From: Bacillus sp. T3
GTDB lineage: Bacteria; Bacillota; Bacilli; Bacillales; Cytobacillaceae
NCBI RefSeq assembly: GCF_033449965.1
Contig: NZ_CP137761.1
Span: forward strand, 682,001 to 746,000
Direction of reading: 5' to 3'
Length of the DNA stretch: 64,000 bases
The notes under the pieces were generated by a model. That model was not told the origin of the DNA. It ran no database searches and saw only the letters and a program-made list of their open reading frames with translations. The first letter of the stretch is position 1, and every line of letters starts with the position of its first letter. A program made the position numbers and the translations under genes. Positions 27,860 to 36,435 of this stretch are shown piece by piece.

Positions 27860-27875
27860 TGGCATAGGAATTGCA
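27860..27875 (+). promoter_or_regulatory. Sigma54 promoter 1
   Basis: TGGCATAGGAATTGCA: GG and GC elements exactly 10 nt apart. First gene is the 31-aa protein at 27915. Confidence 0.8.
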
Positions 27876-27914
27876 AGTAAAAATATTATCTTAGAATAAA
27901 AAGGAGGAAATAGA

Positions 27915-28010
27915 ATGAAGGGACTTTATTTGACTGCTGGAGTAGTTGTCGTAGCTGTAGTTGGTTATTTGTTGTGGATGTATGTATTTATGGATGCGTC
28001 ACAAATGTAA
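27915..28010 (+). CDS. 31-aa single-span membrane protein in the sigma54 regulon
   Basis: ATG 8 nt after AAGGAGG; sequence is one hydrophobic helix (GLYLTAGVVVVAVVGYLLWM) with a short Met-containing tail ending SQM. It has its own sigma54 promoter and terminator, which argues it is a real gene. Too short for a family call. Could be a subunit of, or regulator for, the membrane proteins downstream. Confidence 0.7.
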   Translation: MKGLYLTAGVVVVAVVGYLLWMYVFMDASQM

Positions 28011-28098
28011 ACAGCCGATCTTTCTAATAGTGGGAAAAAGCTAAATGGATGAGGTAAATCTCCTTATCCCTCGTAATAATTTAATATTATATTTTAAC

Positions 28099-28128
28099 AA
28101 AATGATGAGGGAAACTTCATCATTTTTT
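28099..28128 (+). terminator. Terminator after the 31-aa gene
   Basis: AAATGATGA / TCATCATTT with T6. Confidence 0.8.
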
Positions 28129-28231
28129 AATTCATAATTGTAGGATGAAATGAGATTTGAAATAATGGTTATTGTGCGGTTATTTATATTCCGTAAAAAT
28201 ATTAAATGAAAAAGATTATATTGTGAAAATT
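28129..28231. other. Intergenic leader before sigma54 promoter 2
   Basis: AT-rich; I see no clear CTGT-N-ACA pair here, unlike the other sigma54 promoters. Activation may come from the sites at 27739. Confidence 0.35.
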
Positions 28232-28247
28232 TGGTATGATTCTTGCT
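28232..28247 (+). promoter_or_regulatory. Sigma54 promoter 2
   Basis: TGGTATGATTCTTGCT; GG/GC 10 nt apart, ~75 nt before the start at 28324. Confidence 0.7.
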
Positions 28248-28323
28248 TATTATAAAAGTAGAGTAGCTAATTAAAATTAATGTTTATATAAATTAAAGAG
28301 TAACCTTACTAAGGGGTGATTAT

Positions 28324-28680
28324 ATGAATCCTAAAAAATTATTTTCTATATTTATAGGTATTTTGTTACTTATCGTTGTCTATAACTTTATCTTACCTTA
28401 TTTTTCGATACAAACCTCTAATAGCATGGTAATGGGCATGGGTATGGGAATGCATGGAGGAGGGATGGGGAATAATAATTATTTTTACAATTATAACCTG
28501 ATTCCTAATCTTATCATTATCATTAGTATTGTTTTTTTAGGCTTTTTCATTGTCAACAAACTATCTCATTCTAGTACACCTAAATGTAAGAAATGCAATT
28601 TGCCAATTGAGAGTAATGAGTGGAAAATTTGCCCACGATGTGGCAACCAGCTTCAAGATAGAGGGGGTACCAAATCTTGA
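28324..28680 (+). CDS. Membrane protein with Met/Gly loop and C-terminal zinc ribbon
   Basis: 118 aa. Helix 1 (~7-27), an external loop rich in Met and Gly (MVMGMGMGMHGGGMG, ~36-50), helix 2 (~60-80), then a zinc ribbon CKKC-N9-WKICPRCG (~87-108). The ribbon shares the 'W-K-x-C-x-x-C-G' signature with proteins at 29147, 33272 and 35733. Directly behind sigma54 promoter 2. The Met cluster suggests Cu+/Ag+ binding; function unknown. Confidence 0.75.
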   Translation: MNPKKLFSIFIGILLLIVVYNFILPYFSIQTSNSMVMGMGMGMHGGGMGNNNYFYNYNLIPNLIIIISIVFLGFFIVNKLSHSSTPKCKKCNLPIESNEWKICPRCGNQLQDRGGTKS

Positions 28681-28937
28681 CTCTATTATTTTTAATTATC
28701 ATAGCCGTGATCGTTTATTATATTTTCATCAATAACCAAGCCAATAAAACAACTGTCTTGGGGATGTCGGATAAAAAATGCCCTAATTGTAGTAATTCTA
28801 TTAAGACAGACTTTAATGTATGCCCAGTCTGTAAAGAAACGTTGAGAAAGAAGTGTGGTGCTTGCGGGAAGATGGTAGATATCACTTGGAAATACTGTCC
28901 TTATTGTGAGGAAACTTTAAGAAATAGTCATTATTAG
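28677..28937 (+). CDS. Membrane-anchored double zinc-ribbon protein
   Basis: 86 aa; the TTG start overlaps the previous stop (TTGA), so translation is coupled. One N-terminal helix (~2-17), then Cys pairs CPNC, CPVC, CGAC, CPYC: two ribbons facing the cytosol. Probably a partner of the preceding protein. No enzymatic motif. Confidence 0.72.
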   Translation: MTLLFLIIIAVIVYYIFINNQANKTTVLGMSDKKCPNCSNSIKTDFNVCPVCKETLRKKCGACGKMVDITWKYCPYCEETLRNSHY

Positions 28938-28938
28938 A

Positions 28939-28973
28939 AAAAATCGCTATCGTAAAAGATGGCGTTTTTTTAT
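28939..28973 (+). terminator. Terminator after the zinc-ribbon pair
   Basis: AAATCGCTATC / GATGGCGTTTT imperfect stem plus T run. Confidence 0.7.
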
Positions 28974-28979
28974 TTAAAA

Positions 28980-29018
28980 CTGTTCATTATTGTACACCTT
29001 CCTGTTCGATTTTATACA
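28980..29018 (+). promoter_or_regulatory. Paired upstream activator sites 2
   Basis: CTGTTCATTATTGTACA (28980-28996) and CTGTTCGATTTTATACA (29002-29018), 75-110 nt before sigma54 promoter 3. Confidence 0.65.
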
Positions 29019-29089
29019 AAACAAGCAAGGATTGCAGGAGTATAAAATACTTTTTATTAATAGATTGCTGATTTTTATCAACCCCACGA

Positions 29090-29105
29090 TGGCACAATAA
29101 TTGCA
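29090..29105 (+). promoter_or_regulatory. Sigma54 promoter 3
   Basis: TGGCACAATAATTGCA, a textbook -24/-12 element. Confidence 0.85.
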
Positions 29106-29146
29106 TTAATTGTAGTGAGTGGACAAATTTTTGAGAGGTGAATGAA

Positions 29147-29656
29147 ATGAAGAAGGATTCTGCCTTGAAAATATTGGGGCTATCAGCTTTAGGATTAATT
29201 TTTCTATGGTTATTGAATACTGTATTTTTTTCATCAGGATATGGGATGTCAGTTCGATATAACATGCCAAGCTACTACTATAGTACCGGCTATAACAATT
29301 ACTTTGGAATGAATGGTTTTTTAATTTCAATCCTCAAAATTGTATTAGTAATATTTATTTTCGCGTTTTTCGCTGCAGTTGTTATGATTGTAAAAAATAA
29401 TTTACTAAAGCCGGAGGATATTCATGCTATAAAAGAACAATTCACAAATGATTTCAATAAAGAAATAGCTGAATCGGATACAAAGAATTCAATTTCAGGA
29501 ATAGAAGAAATAATAGCAGAAGATCTAAATCAAGAGATTAAAGAAAAAAGTATTTGCCCTGAATGTGGTCATGAATTGGATCCTGAGTGGAAAATATGTC
29601 TGAATTGTGGGAAGGAATTAAAAAAGAGTAGGAAAAAGAAAAACACAAATAATTAA
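29147..29656 (+). CDS. Two-helix membrane protein with zinc ribbon (paralog of 33272)
   Basis: 169 aa from ATG 29147 (GAGAGGTG 6 nt upstream). Helix 1 ~8-28, a Tyr/Asn/Ser-rich external loop with 'GYGMSVRYNMP', helix 2 ~65-88, then 'KPEDIHAIKEQF', an acidic linker and a ribbon CPECG...WKICLNCG (~143-163). Same layout and closely similar residues as the protein at 33272. Sigma54 promoter 3 drives it with the Met-rich gene that follows. Function unknown. Confidence 0.75.
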   Translation: MKKDSALKILGLSALGLIFLWLLNTVFFSSGYGMSVRYNMPSYYYSTGYNNYFGMNGFLISILKIVLVIFIFAFFAAVVMIVKNNLLKPEDIHAIKEQFTNDFNKEIAESDTKNSISGIEEIIAEDLNQEIKEKSICPECGHELDPEWKICLNCGKELKKSRKKKNTNN

Positions 29657-29682
29657 AGAAGAAAATAATTGGAGGGATTAAG

Positions 29683-30051
29683 ATGAGAATCAATTCGTGG
29701 TTTAAATTAGCTGCTGTTTCTTTAGCAGGAATGATACTAAGTTTTTTAATCCTCTGGGGGCTACAACAGTATAATCAATATCAATATTATAATAATATGA
29801 ACGGTATGCAAATGAATGGTTATAGTAACATGCAAGGGAATTCTGGCTATATGAATGGTGGCAATATGCAGGGTGGTTGGAATATGCAAGGGAATTCTGG
29901 CTATATGCCAGGGGTGAATATGCAGGGCGGCTGGAACATGCAAGGGAATTCTGGTTACATGCCAAATATGAACGCCCAAGGCGGTTGGAATATGCAAGGC
30001 AATATGAACAATATATCAGGTGTTAATATGAACGGGAATATGGGAATGTAG
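29683..30051 (+). CDS. Met-rich repeat membrane protein 1
   Basis: 122 aa, start after GGAGGG. One N-terminal helix (~8-28) followed by QYNQYQYYNNMNGMQMNG and then near-identical ~22-residue repeats built on 'GGWNMQGNSGYMP' and 'NMQG'. About one residue in six is Met after residue 35. Paralogs: 34017 (111 aa) and 37783 (129 aa). Repeated Met residues outside the membrane can bind Cu+ or Ag+; the copper neighbours support this but it is inference. Confidence 0.75.
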   Translation: MRINSWFKLAAVSLAGMILSFLILWGLQQYNQYQYYNNMNGMQMNGYSNMQGNSGYMNGGNMQGGWNMQGNSGYMPGVNMQGGWNMQGNSGYMPNMNAQGGWNMQGNMNNISGVNMNGNMGM

Positions 30052-30069
30052 TCCTCCGAAGTGTTAGGG

Positions 30070-30098
30070 AAAACCCAGGGGAAATCCTCTGGGTTTTT
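30070..30098 (+). terminator. Terminator after Met-rich gene 1
   Basis: AAAACCCAGGGG / CCTCTGGGTTTTT stem with T run. Confidence 0.85.
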
Positions 30099-30182
30099 CT
30101 TTGCTTGTATCACGAGGCAAGTTCTTATGCTTTTTATTTTTTCAATAATTATCCACAAAAGCCTCTTTTATTTACCTTCTTT

Positions 30183-30215
30183 CTACATCTAATCTACATA
30201 ACTGAAATTTATACT
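30183..30215 (+). promoter_or_regulatory. Direct-repeat (OmpR-type) promoter C, sigma54 two-component genes
   Basis: CTACATCTAATCTACAT, 10 nt, TATACT. Nearly the same block precedes 34563. Confidence 0.65.
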
Positions 30216-30250
30216 AATCATATAAGGTAGTTCATAGGAGAGTACTTTGA

Positions 30251-31689
30251 ATGAAAAATAAACGGTGTTTTAAATTCTTAATCGCATTGCTTATCCTTAG
30301 CATTGCCGCGTTACATAGTTATTCTAGTTCTTCAAATTCGACTCTACATCAATTTTATAAGCTATTGTATTTCGTTCCCGTCATATTAGCCTCATTTAAG
30401 TTTGGTTTTAGAGGAGGAACCGTTACAGCACTTATTATCAGCATTATTTACTCTCCCCAAAAATTATTATCCTTTAGTTTTACAGGAGAGACGATTAGTG
30501 AGCTACTAGATATTCTACTGTTTTTTGCGATTGGAATAATCACCGGAATATTAGTAGAGAAGAAAAATCTAGCTATTCTCACAATAGATAACCAATTAAA
30601 AAAATACATCATTCTTGAGAATTTTTCGAACTCTATTTTTGAAAGCATTCATAACGGAATTGTATCAATAAATAAAGATTGCTTGATTACTTCATTGAAC
30701 ACTGGAGCAAAAAATATATTAGGAGTAAATAATGACTGCATAGGTACAAATATTCTTGAGATGTTCCCTACAAGAGATGATTTCGAAACCATAATTTGGA
30801 CTGTGATGGAAACAGGCGAACCTCTAATAAATATTGAAAAACATCTCTATATAAAAAATGAGGAAGTTACGATTGAGCTCGGAGTCTATCCACTTAGTTT
30901 GGACAACAAAAATAAAGGGCTAGTGATCATTATTGAAGATATAACAGAAATAAAAAAAATTAAGGAACAAATGCAGAGAAATGATAAACTGGCCACTGTT
31001 GGTGAGCTTGCTACAGGGATTGCACATGAAATAAGAAATCCGTTAGCCATCATAAAAATGATTGAACAGACGATGAGAAGTGAACTAAAGGAAAATAAAG
31101 ATGCAATAGTAGAGCTTGAGATTATTGATGAAGAAGTGGAAAGAGCCAACAAGGTCATTAAATCACTAATGGAATTTGGTAAGCCTAGTAAAAATGAAAA
31201 AAACAGCTATTCCTTAAATGAAATAATAGAGGATGTTTTGATTATTGTTAATAAATATACGTCTCAGCATAATGTAAAGGTTTGTTTTAACCGATCTGAT
31301 ATTCCATACGCTGAGCTAGATAAGGAACAGTTGAAACAGGCTTTTGTTAATTTAATTTTTAATGCTGTTGATGCCATGCCTAATGGGGAGAACTTACGAT
31401 ATCAACAGAATACTCTTTAAATAAGTGGATAAAAGTGATCTTCCAAGATTGTGGCCAAGGAATTGCAGAGGAAAATATGGAAAAAATATTTTCTCCTTTT
31501 TTCACGACAAAGGATGAGGGAACTGGATTAGGCTTATCGATTGTTCACAGAATAATAGAAGATCACCGAGGGATTATCAAGGTAACAAGTAAAGAAGGAA
31601 AGGGAGCCTGTTTTGAATTGTTATTTCCCATAGAGTTTGATTCTATGGAGAAATTTACTCAATCACTCTCAGCAAGATTTAATGCATAG
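30251..31689 (+). CDS. Sensor histidine kinase partnered with the NtrC-type activator (one frameshift)
   Basis: Restored length 479 aa. N-terminal membrane helices (~8-110) with almost no external domain, a PAS domain (~125-235), HisKA with His in 'GIAHEIRNPL' (~260), and HATPase with 'DCGQGI' and 'GTGLGLSIV'. A G is missing from a G5 run near 31384-31388 (PNGGEL), which would otherwise stop the protein before the N box ends. The lack of an external sensor suggests that it feels the membrane or cytosol. Lies 26 nt upstream of its regulator and under promoter C. Confidence 0.85.
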
Positions 31690-31714
31690 TTTTATAGATA
31701 GAGGAGGCAATCCC

Positions 31715-33064
31715 TTGAAGATATTAATTGCAGATGACGAAAAAAATATGCGTTGGATCCTTGAAAAAAACTTAAAATCAGAGGGTTTTCAAGTAGTCAC
31801 TGGAGAAGATGGCGAAGATGCTTTTAATCTATTTTTAGATGAAGCTCCAGATATGGCTATTTTAGATTTCAAAATGCCAAAGCTTGATGGAATGGAGGTA
31901 TTAAAAAGAATAAAAAAAATTAATAGTGCCATTCCGGTGATTATGATAACAGCACATGGCAGTACAGAGGCAGCGGTTGAAGCGATGAAGCTAGGTGCAA
32001 TTGATTATATTTCAAAGCCATTTGATATTAATGAGTTAAAGATGACAATATTCAGAGCATTAAATATCGATAAATTAAATAAAGAAATTGAATACTTAAG
32101 GGAACAATCATTCGATCATTTTGATAATAAAATAGTTGGAAATAACCGAAAAATGTTAGAGATTTTTGAGATGATTGAAAAAATCGCTGACACGAATGCC
32201 ACCGTTTTGGTTATGGGAGAAAGTGGAACAGGTAAAGAGGGAATCGTATCATCGATACACAATAAAAGCAGTAGAAGGGATAACCCATATATTAGGGTGA
32301 ATTGTGGTGCTATTCCAGAAAATTTAATAGAAAGTGAGCTTTTTGGACATGAGAAAGGAGCTTTCACTGGTGCAAATTTAAGAAAGTTGGGTAGATTCGA
32401 TCGGGCACAAGGTGGGACTCTTTTTTAGATGAAATAGGTGAATTGAGCTTAGCACTGCAAGTTAAAATACTTAGAGTACTTCAAGAAAAAGAGTTTGAAA
32501 GAGTCGGGGGAACAGAGGTTATTAAATCGGATGTTCGAATCGTAGCCGCTACCAATCGAAATCTTGAGGAGATGGTCGAAAAAGGTGAATTTCGCGAAGA
32601 CCTATTATATCGCCTTAAAGTCATTCCAATCTATTTGCCGCCATTGCGGGAACGAAAGGACGACATCCGTTCATTAGTAGATTATTTTATCGCTAAATAT
32701 TGTAATGAAACAAATAAAGAATTATTAACCATTGAAGAGGATGCACTGGATCTTCTAAAGGCATATGACTACCCTGGAAACATTCGGGAATTGGAAAATC
32801 TGATTGAGAGAATGGTTATTCTCAGTAACGATGGGATTATTCGGGCAGCAATGCTTCCGAAAGAAATCGTCAAAGGTGCATTCTACAATAGCAAAGACTC
32901 TTTTATCTTACCTGGAAGAGGGCATAAATTTTGAAGATGTCGAAATAAGTTTTGTGAGACAGGCTTTGGAAAGATCAAAAGGAAACCAAACTCAAGCGGC
33001 TAAGTTACTTGGAATGTCCAGGCATGCACTTATATATCGAATGGATAAATTTAATCTGAAATAA
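31715..33064 (+). CDS. Sigma54-dependent NtrC-family response regulator (two frameshifts)
   Basis: TTG start at 31715, 7 nt after GAGGAGG; ~449 aa when restored. Receiver domain (~1-120; phospho-Asp in 'AILDFKMP'), AAA+ domain with GESGTGKE Walker A and GAFTGAN, the loop that touches sigma54, and a Fis-type HTH ('NQTQAAKLLGMSRHALIYRMDKF'). A T is missing from a T7 run at ~32421-32426 and a T is inserted in CCGG at 32913. It should bind the paired CTGT-N-ACA sites at 27739, 28980 and 33112 and open the four sigma54 promoters. Confidence 0.9.
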
Positions 33065-33111
33065 ATTTTCAAGGAAAGAAAGGATCAGCTAATTACTAAA
33101 GCACGGGCATA

Positions 33112-33150
33112 CTGTTCAAAATTTCACAGGTATCTGTATAAAACTCAACA
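33112..33150 (+). promoter_or_regulatory. Paired upstream activator sites 3
   Basis: CTGTTCAAAATTTCACAG (33112-33129) and CTGTATAAAACTCAACA (33134-33150), 60-100 nt before sigma54 promoter 4. Confidence 0.62.
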
Positions 33151-33211
33151 ACATCCTAATTTAGTAAGTTAGAAAAATCTTTAAAGACTACTCTTTTATG
33201 AAAAAACAACT

Positions 33212-33227
33212 TGGCACGGTAATTGCA
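33212..33227 (+). promoter_or_regulatory. Sigma54 promoter 4
   Basis: TGGCACGGTAATTGCA, textbook -24/-12 element. Confidence 0.87.
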
Positions 33228-33271
33228 TTATAACTAAGCGAAAGGAAAAATAAGTTGAGGAGGTGAATCAA

Positions 33272-33700
33272 GTGAAGAATGATTCAGCCATCAAAATGAT
33301 TGGATATTCGATTCTAGGTATAATCATACTCTGGCTTGCCAAAGCTGTTTTATTCCCTACAGGATATGGCGTGTCTGTAAGATATACAATGCCAGGATAT
33401 TCCAGAAATGGTTATGGATATGAACATACCTATAATTCCTTCAATAGTTTTAATAGTTTAACGAGTTCTTTCATACAAATCTTATTTTTTGTATTTTTAG
33501 TAGCACTAATTGTGGGAGCAGTAATGGTAGTCAAAAACTATCTATTTACTCCAGAAGATATTGCCGAAATTAAAGGATCCTTTATTGGAAAAGCAAATGG
33601 AGTAACAAATCCTTGCGTCACTTGTGGAAAAGAAATAAATCCAGAATGGAAAGTATGCCCGCATTGCGGGAAAGATGTAGGTACTAAAGATAGGGAATAA
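33272..33700 (+). CDS. Two-helix membrane protein with zinc ribbon (paralog of 29147)
   Basis: 142 aa, GTG start at 33272, 7 nt after GAGGAGGTG. Helix 1 ~8-28, external loop with 'GYGVSVRYTMPGY', helix 2 ~68-90, 'TPEDIAEIKGSF', ribbon CVTCG...WKVCPHCG (~114-134). First gene of a sigma54 operon with 33738 and 34017. Function unknown. Confidence 0.77.
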   Translation: MKNDSAIKMIGYSILGIIILWLAKAVLFPTGYGVSVRYTMPGYSRNGYGYEHTYNSFNSFNSLTSSFIQILFFVFLVALIVGAVMVVKNYLFTPEDIAEIKGSFIGKANGVTNPCVTCGKEINPEWKVCPHCGKDVGTKDRE

Positions 33701-33737
33701 CCATTAATTATAGGAATAAAGAGGGAGGTATTTTATC

Positions 33738-33941
33738 ATGGTTACAGGTTTTGGTTTAACTTCAATTAGCTTGCTGTTAACATTTTTAATTAAATTCTTT
33801 TTTGTCGTATTTATAGTAGGTCTAGTTGGAGGTTTAATTGTCACAGCGAAAAATTATGTTTTTACTCCAGAGGATATAGCAGCATTTAAGGCTCCTTTTA
33901 AAGGGAAAGAAGCAGAAAAACTGTTAGAACAAGATAAATAA
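33738..33941 (+). CDS. Small membrane protein, truncated-type paralog without zinc ribbon
   Basis: 67 aa after GAGGGAGG. One long hydrophobic stretch (~8-36) then 'KNYVFTPEDIAAFKAPFKG', matching the helix 2 and 'TPEDI' segment of the preceding protein, but with no Cys. Probably a duplicated part that acts with it. Confidence 0.7.
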   Translation: MVTGFGLTSISLLLTFLIKFFFVVFIVGLVGGLIVTAKNYVFTPEDIAAFKAPFKGKEAEKLLEQDK

Positions 33942-34016
33942 AATAAAAAAATTGGAAAACTCCAGTAATCTTTTTTCGAAAAATCTCAACTAATAATAAT
34001 AATGGAGGAATATAGA

Positions 34017-34352
34017 ATGAAAACTAATGCATGGTATATATTAGCAGGTGTTTCTTTAGCGGGTATCATTTTAACATTTGTCATATTATGGGGAATTCAA
34101 CAGTTCAATCAATATCAATATTACAATAATATGAATGGCACGCAAATGAATGGCATGAATATGCAGAATGGTACGATGCCAGGCATGAATATGCAAGGGA
34201 ACATGAACATGCAAGGTGGCAATATGAATATGCAGAGTGGCAATATGAATATGCAGAGTGGCAATATGAACATGCAGGGTGGCGGCATGATGATGGATAA
34301 CATGGGTATGGACAATATGAAAATGCAAGGCGGCATGATGATGGGAATGTAA
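34017..34352 (+). CDS. Met-rich repeat membrane protein 2
   Basis: 111 aa from ATG 34017 (GGAGG 9 nt upstream). Helix ~5-27, 'QFNQYQYYNNMNG', then repeats of 'GNMNMQS/G' and a 'MMMDNMGMDNMKMQGGMMMGM' tail in pieces. Over a third of the last 70 residues are Met. Third gene of the sigma54 operon. Paralog of 29683. Confidence 0.77.
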   Translation: MKTNAWYILAGVSLAGIILTFVILWGIQQFNQYQYYNNMNGTQMNGMNMQNGTMPGMNMQGNMNMQGGNMNMQSGNMNMQSGNMNMQGGGMMMDNMGMDNMKMQGGMMMGM

Positions 34353-34369
34353 TGACCAAATCAATAGTG

Positions 34370-34397
34370 AACCCAGGGTTTTACCTCTGGGTTTTTT
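34370..34397 (+). terminator. Terminator of the sigma54 operon 33272-34352
   Basis: AACCCAGGG / CCTCTGGGTT stem with T6. Confidence 0.85.
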
Positions 34398-34459
34398 CTA
34401 TGTCGTCAGTAGTCAAAAAATAGTCACATATTAAATTTTTTGTAGTAGATTTCATCTTT

Positions 34460-34492
34460 CTACATCTGAACTACATATGAAATTTTTATACT
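34460..34492 (+). promoter_or_regulatory. Direct-repeat (OmpR-type) promoter D, 34563 operon
   Basis: CTACATCTGAACTACAT, 10 nt, TATACT. An AGATAAAAT / ATTTTATCT inverted repeat follows at 34508-34537 in the leader. Confidence 0.65.
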
Positions 34493-34562
34493 ACAGCTAG
34501 ATATAAAAGATAAAATCTTTCGAACAATATTTTATCTTAGCTACTATTTAGGAGGTAAAAAA

Positions 34563-35660
34563 ATGGCATCAAAGAATAGTGTTTTTGGCAAAATAATAGC
34601 TGTTTTTCTCGTATTGATTATTATCGGAGGATCAGGTTTCCTTGGCTATAATTTATTATCTGGTTCAATCGGTAGCATGGATATGGCTAGTATGAGTACT
34701 GGTTCGGCAACAAACAAAGATCAGTCGAAAGAAACAACTAATAAAGCTGATACTTCTAATCAAGAAATGAAAATGGATGATACTACATCAACTGACTCAA
34801 TGAACATGGAGGATTCAAATGAACAATCAAACTCTCAATATTCAACTCAAGTCATTTCAGCTGTTTTGCAAAACAAAGATGATCTTGAAAAGACAATGGT
34901 TACTTTAAAAGAGTCATTAAGTATGATTACGATTGACCCTAATTCTGCGGAAGACCCGAATGCAAATGCAACACAAGAGCAAGCAACAAGTCAAACCACT
35001 GATCAAACGACTGAAACAAAGGATAATCAAGGAAATACCATTATAAATGTGTATCCTCAAGATGGTACCACTCAGACAACGACGATGGAAAATATGGGGA
35101 CTACCTATGATGCAGCAAAAATGGAACAACTCCATACAGCTGTTTACAAAGTGGCTGTTGGGATGCAGTTATTAGAGCAGCTTAAGACTAATTTATCCAA
35201 TCAACTAGAGATGGCAAGCACAAGCGTAACAGATTCAGCTCAATATTTTAATAATCAGTATTTCACCACTGTACAAAACAAAACTAAATTAAATGATGCA
35301 TTAAATTATATTAATGAAGCTGGTTCCTTAATAAATATTAATCCTTATGTTTCAAAAGATGGACTTGTATATGATCAAGCCAAGATGGGGCAACTCCATG
35401 AAAGTATTAATAAGCTAGCGGTGGCAGTAGTCGGTTTAAACAAAATCAATGATAACTTTTCACAGCAATCAATTCAATTTAGTAATTTAGCGCAAACATC
35501 TCCAGCGATGACAAGTATGGATATGAGTGGAGGTTTCTTAAGCAATATAAACATGACAACAGTGTTTAATGCTTTAGTGATTGTCTTTATTTTAATTTTT
35601 ATTATCTCAATTTTTGGGTATATTAGCAGATTGTTAAAGTCTCCAAAAAGCTCAAATTAA
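34563..35660 (+). CDS. Two-span membrane protein with duplicated helical segment, unknown
   Basis: 365 aa after GGAGG. N-terminal helix (~10-32), a Met/Asp/Thr/Gln-rich external region with MDMASMS and MKMDD, a helical segment found twice ('AKMEQLHTAVYKVAVGMQLL' and 'AKMGQLHESINKLAVAVVGL'), and a C-terminal helix (~335-355). No known family recognised. Heads an operon with 35733-38172. The Met-rich part fits a soft-metal role. Confidence 0.72.
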   Translation: MASKNSVFGKIIAVFLVLIIIGGSGFLGYNLLSGSIGSMDMASMSTGSATNKDQSKETTNKADTSNQEMKMDDTTSTDSMNMEDSNEQSNSQYSTQVISAVLQNKDDLEKTMVTLKESLSMITIDPNSAEDPNANATQEQATSQTTDQTTETKDNQGNTIINVYPQDGTTQTTTMENMGTTYDAAKMEQLHTAVYKVAVGMQLLEQLKTNLSNQLEMASTSVTDSAQYFNNQYFTTVQNKTKLNDALNYINEAGSLININPYVSKDGLVYDQAKMGQLHESINKLAVAVVGLNKINDNFSQQSIQFSNLAQTSPAMTSMDMSGGFLSNINMTTVFNALVIVFILIFIISIFGYISRLLKSPKSSN

Positions 35661-35732
35661 AATAATGTAAATCTCACATTCTTAAAAATAGGATAATTAG
35701 TGTTTATCCAAACTACAAAAAGGAGTGTAACT

Positions 35733-36434
35733 ATGTGGGACCTCATCAAGAATGACCCAATTTTAAAATCAATCACAATCCTTATAGTCGGCATCTTCGC
35801 CTTTTCTTTCGCCTTCAGTATCATGTTTGGCACAGGACAATCGGGAATGGAACATGGGACAAGTACAGTAGGTTATAGTGCTGCCACTGGATTAGGGCAG
35901 ATCATTGTTCTACTGTCTAAACTGTTAATCATTACCCTACTAGTAGCGATTCTTATCGCAACAGTTAAGTTTGTTAAAAAGCATGTCATTGGTAATGAAC
36001 CAATCAAAGGTATGGATTACTTGAAAAATAAGCCAGTCTTGTCCATTTTGGTTGGAATTGGCGGAATTCTATTGCTAGTTCTTGCTATGAATCTATTGGC
36101 GCCACCAACCAGTGGAAATGAAATGGCCCATGCTACTGCAACAACAGGTGTTGCAAGTAATAGCATAGGATTTGGATTAACTGGAATCCTTACTCTGCTA
36201 TTAAAATTGGTGTCAGTCGTTTCATTAATTGGATTGATTACTGGTCTAGTGATGTATTTCAAGGGTCGTTATTTCGATAGGTTAAATACAGCTATGATAT
36301 TAAGCAAAGAAAATTGTTCCACATGTGGTGTTGAACTTAAACACCACTGGAAGTGTTGCCCAGGCTGTGGTACTGAAAAAAATAATAAAAATGAAGTAAA
36401 CGAAAAACTAGCTTTAGAAAACGGACAAAACTAA
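35733..36434 (+). CDS. Four-helix membrane protein with C-terminal zinc ribbon
   Basis: 233 aa from ATG 35733, after AAGGAGTG. Two repeated halves, each with two helices around a His/Met-containing loop ('GMEHGTSTVGYSAATGLG', 'MAHATATTGVASNSIGFG'), then a ribbon CSTCG...WKCCPGCG. The halves align with each other and with the short proteins at 33272/33738. Function unknown. Confidence 0.72.
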   Translation: MWDLIKNDPILKSITILIVGIFAFSFAFSIMFGTGQSGMEHGTSTVGYSAATGLGQIIVLLSKLLIITLLVAILIATVKFVKKHVIGNEPIKGMDYLKNKPVLSILVGIGGILLLVLAMNLLAPPTSGNEMAHATATTGVASNSIGFGLTGILTLLLKLVSVVSLIGLITGLVMYFKGRYFDRLNTAMILSKENCSTCGVELKHHWKCCPGCGTEKNNKNEVNEKLALENGQN

Positions 36435-36435
36435 T

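Noticed and set aside
34086..34364. Long minus-strand frames opposite the Met-rich genes (His/Tyr-rich)
   Set aside because: They are the complement of ATG/AAY repeats, without ribosome sites; the plus-strand gene has a good start and operon position.
34508..34537. AGATAAAAT/ATTTTATCT palindrome as a riboswitch or terminator
   Set aside because: Weak AT stem, no T run, no known riboswitch features; may be an operator but nothing supports a named one.
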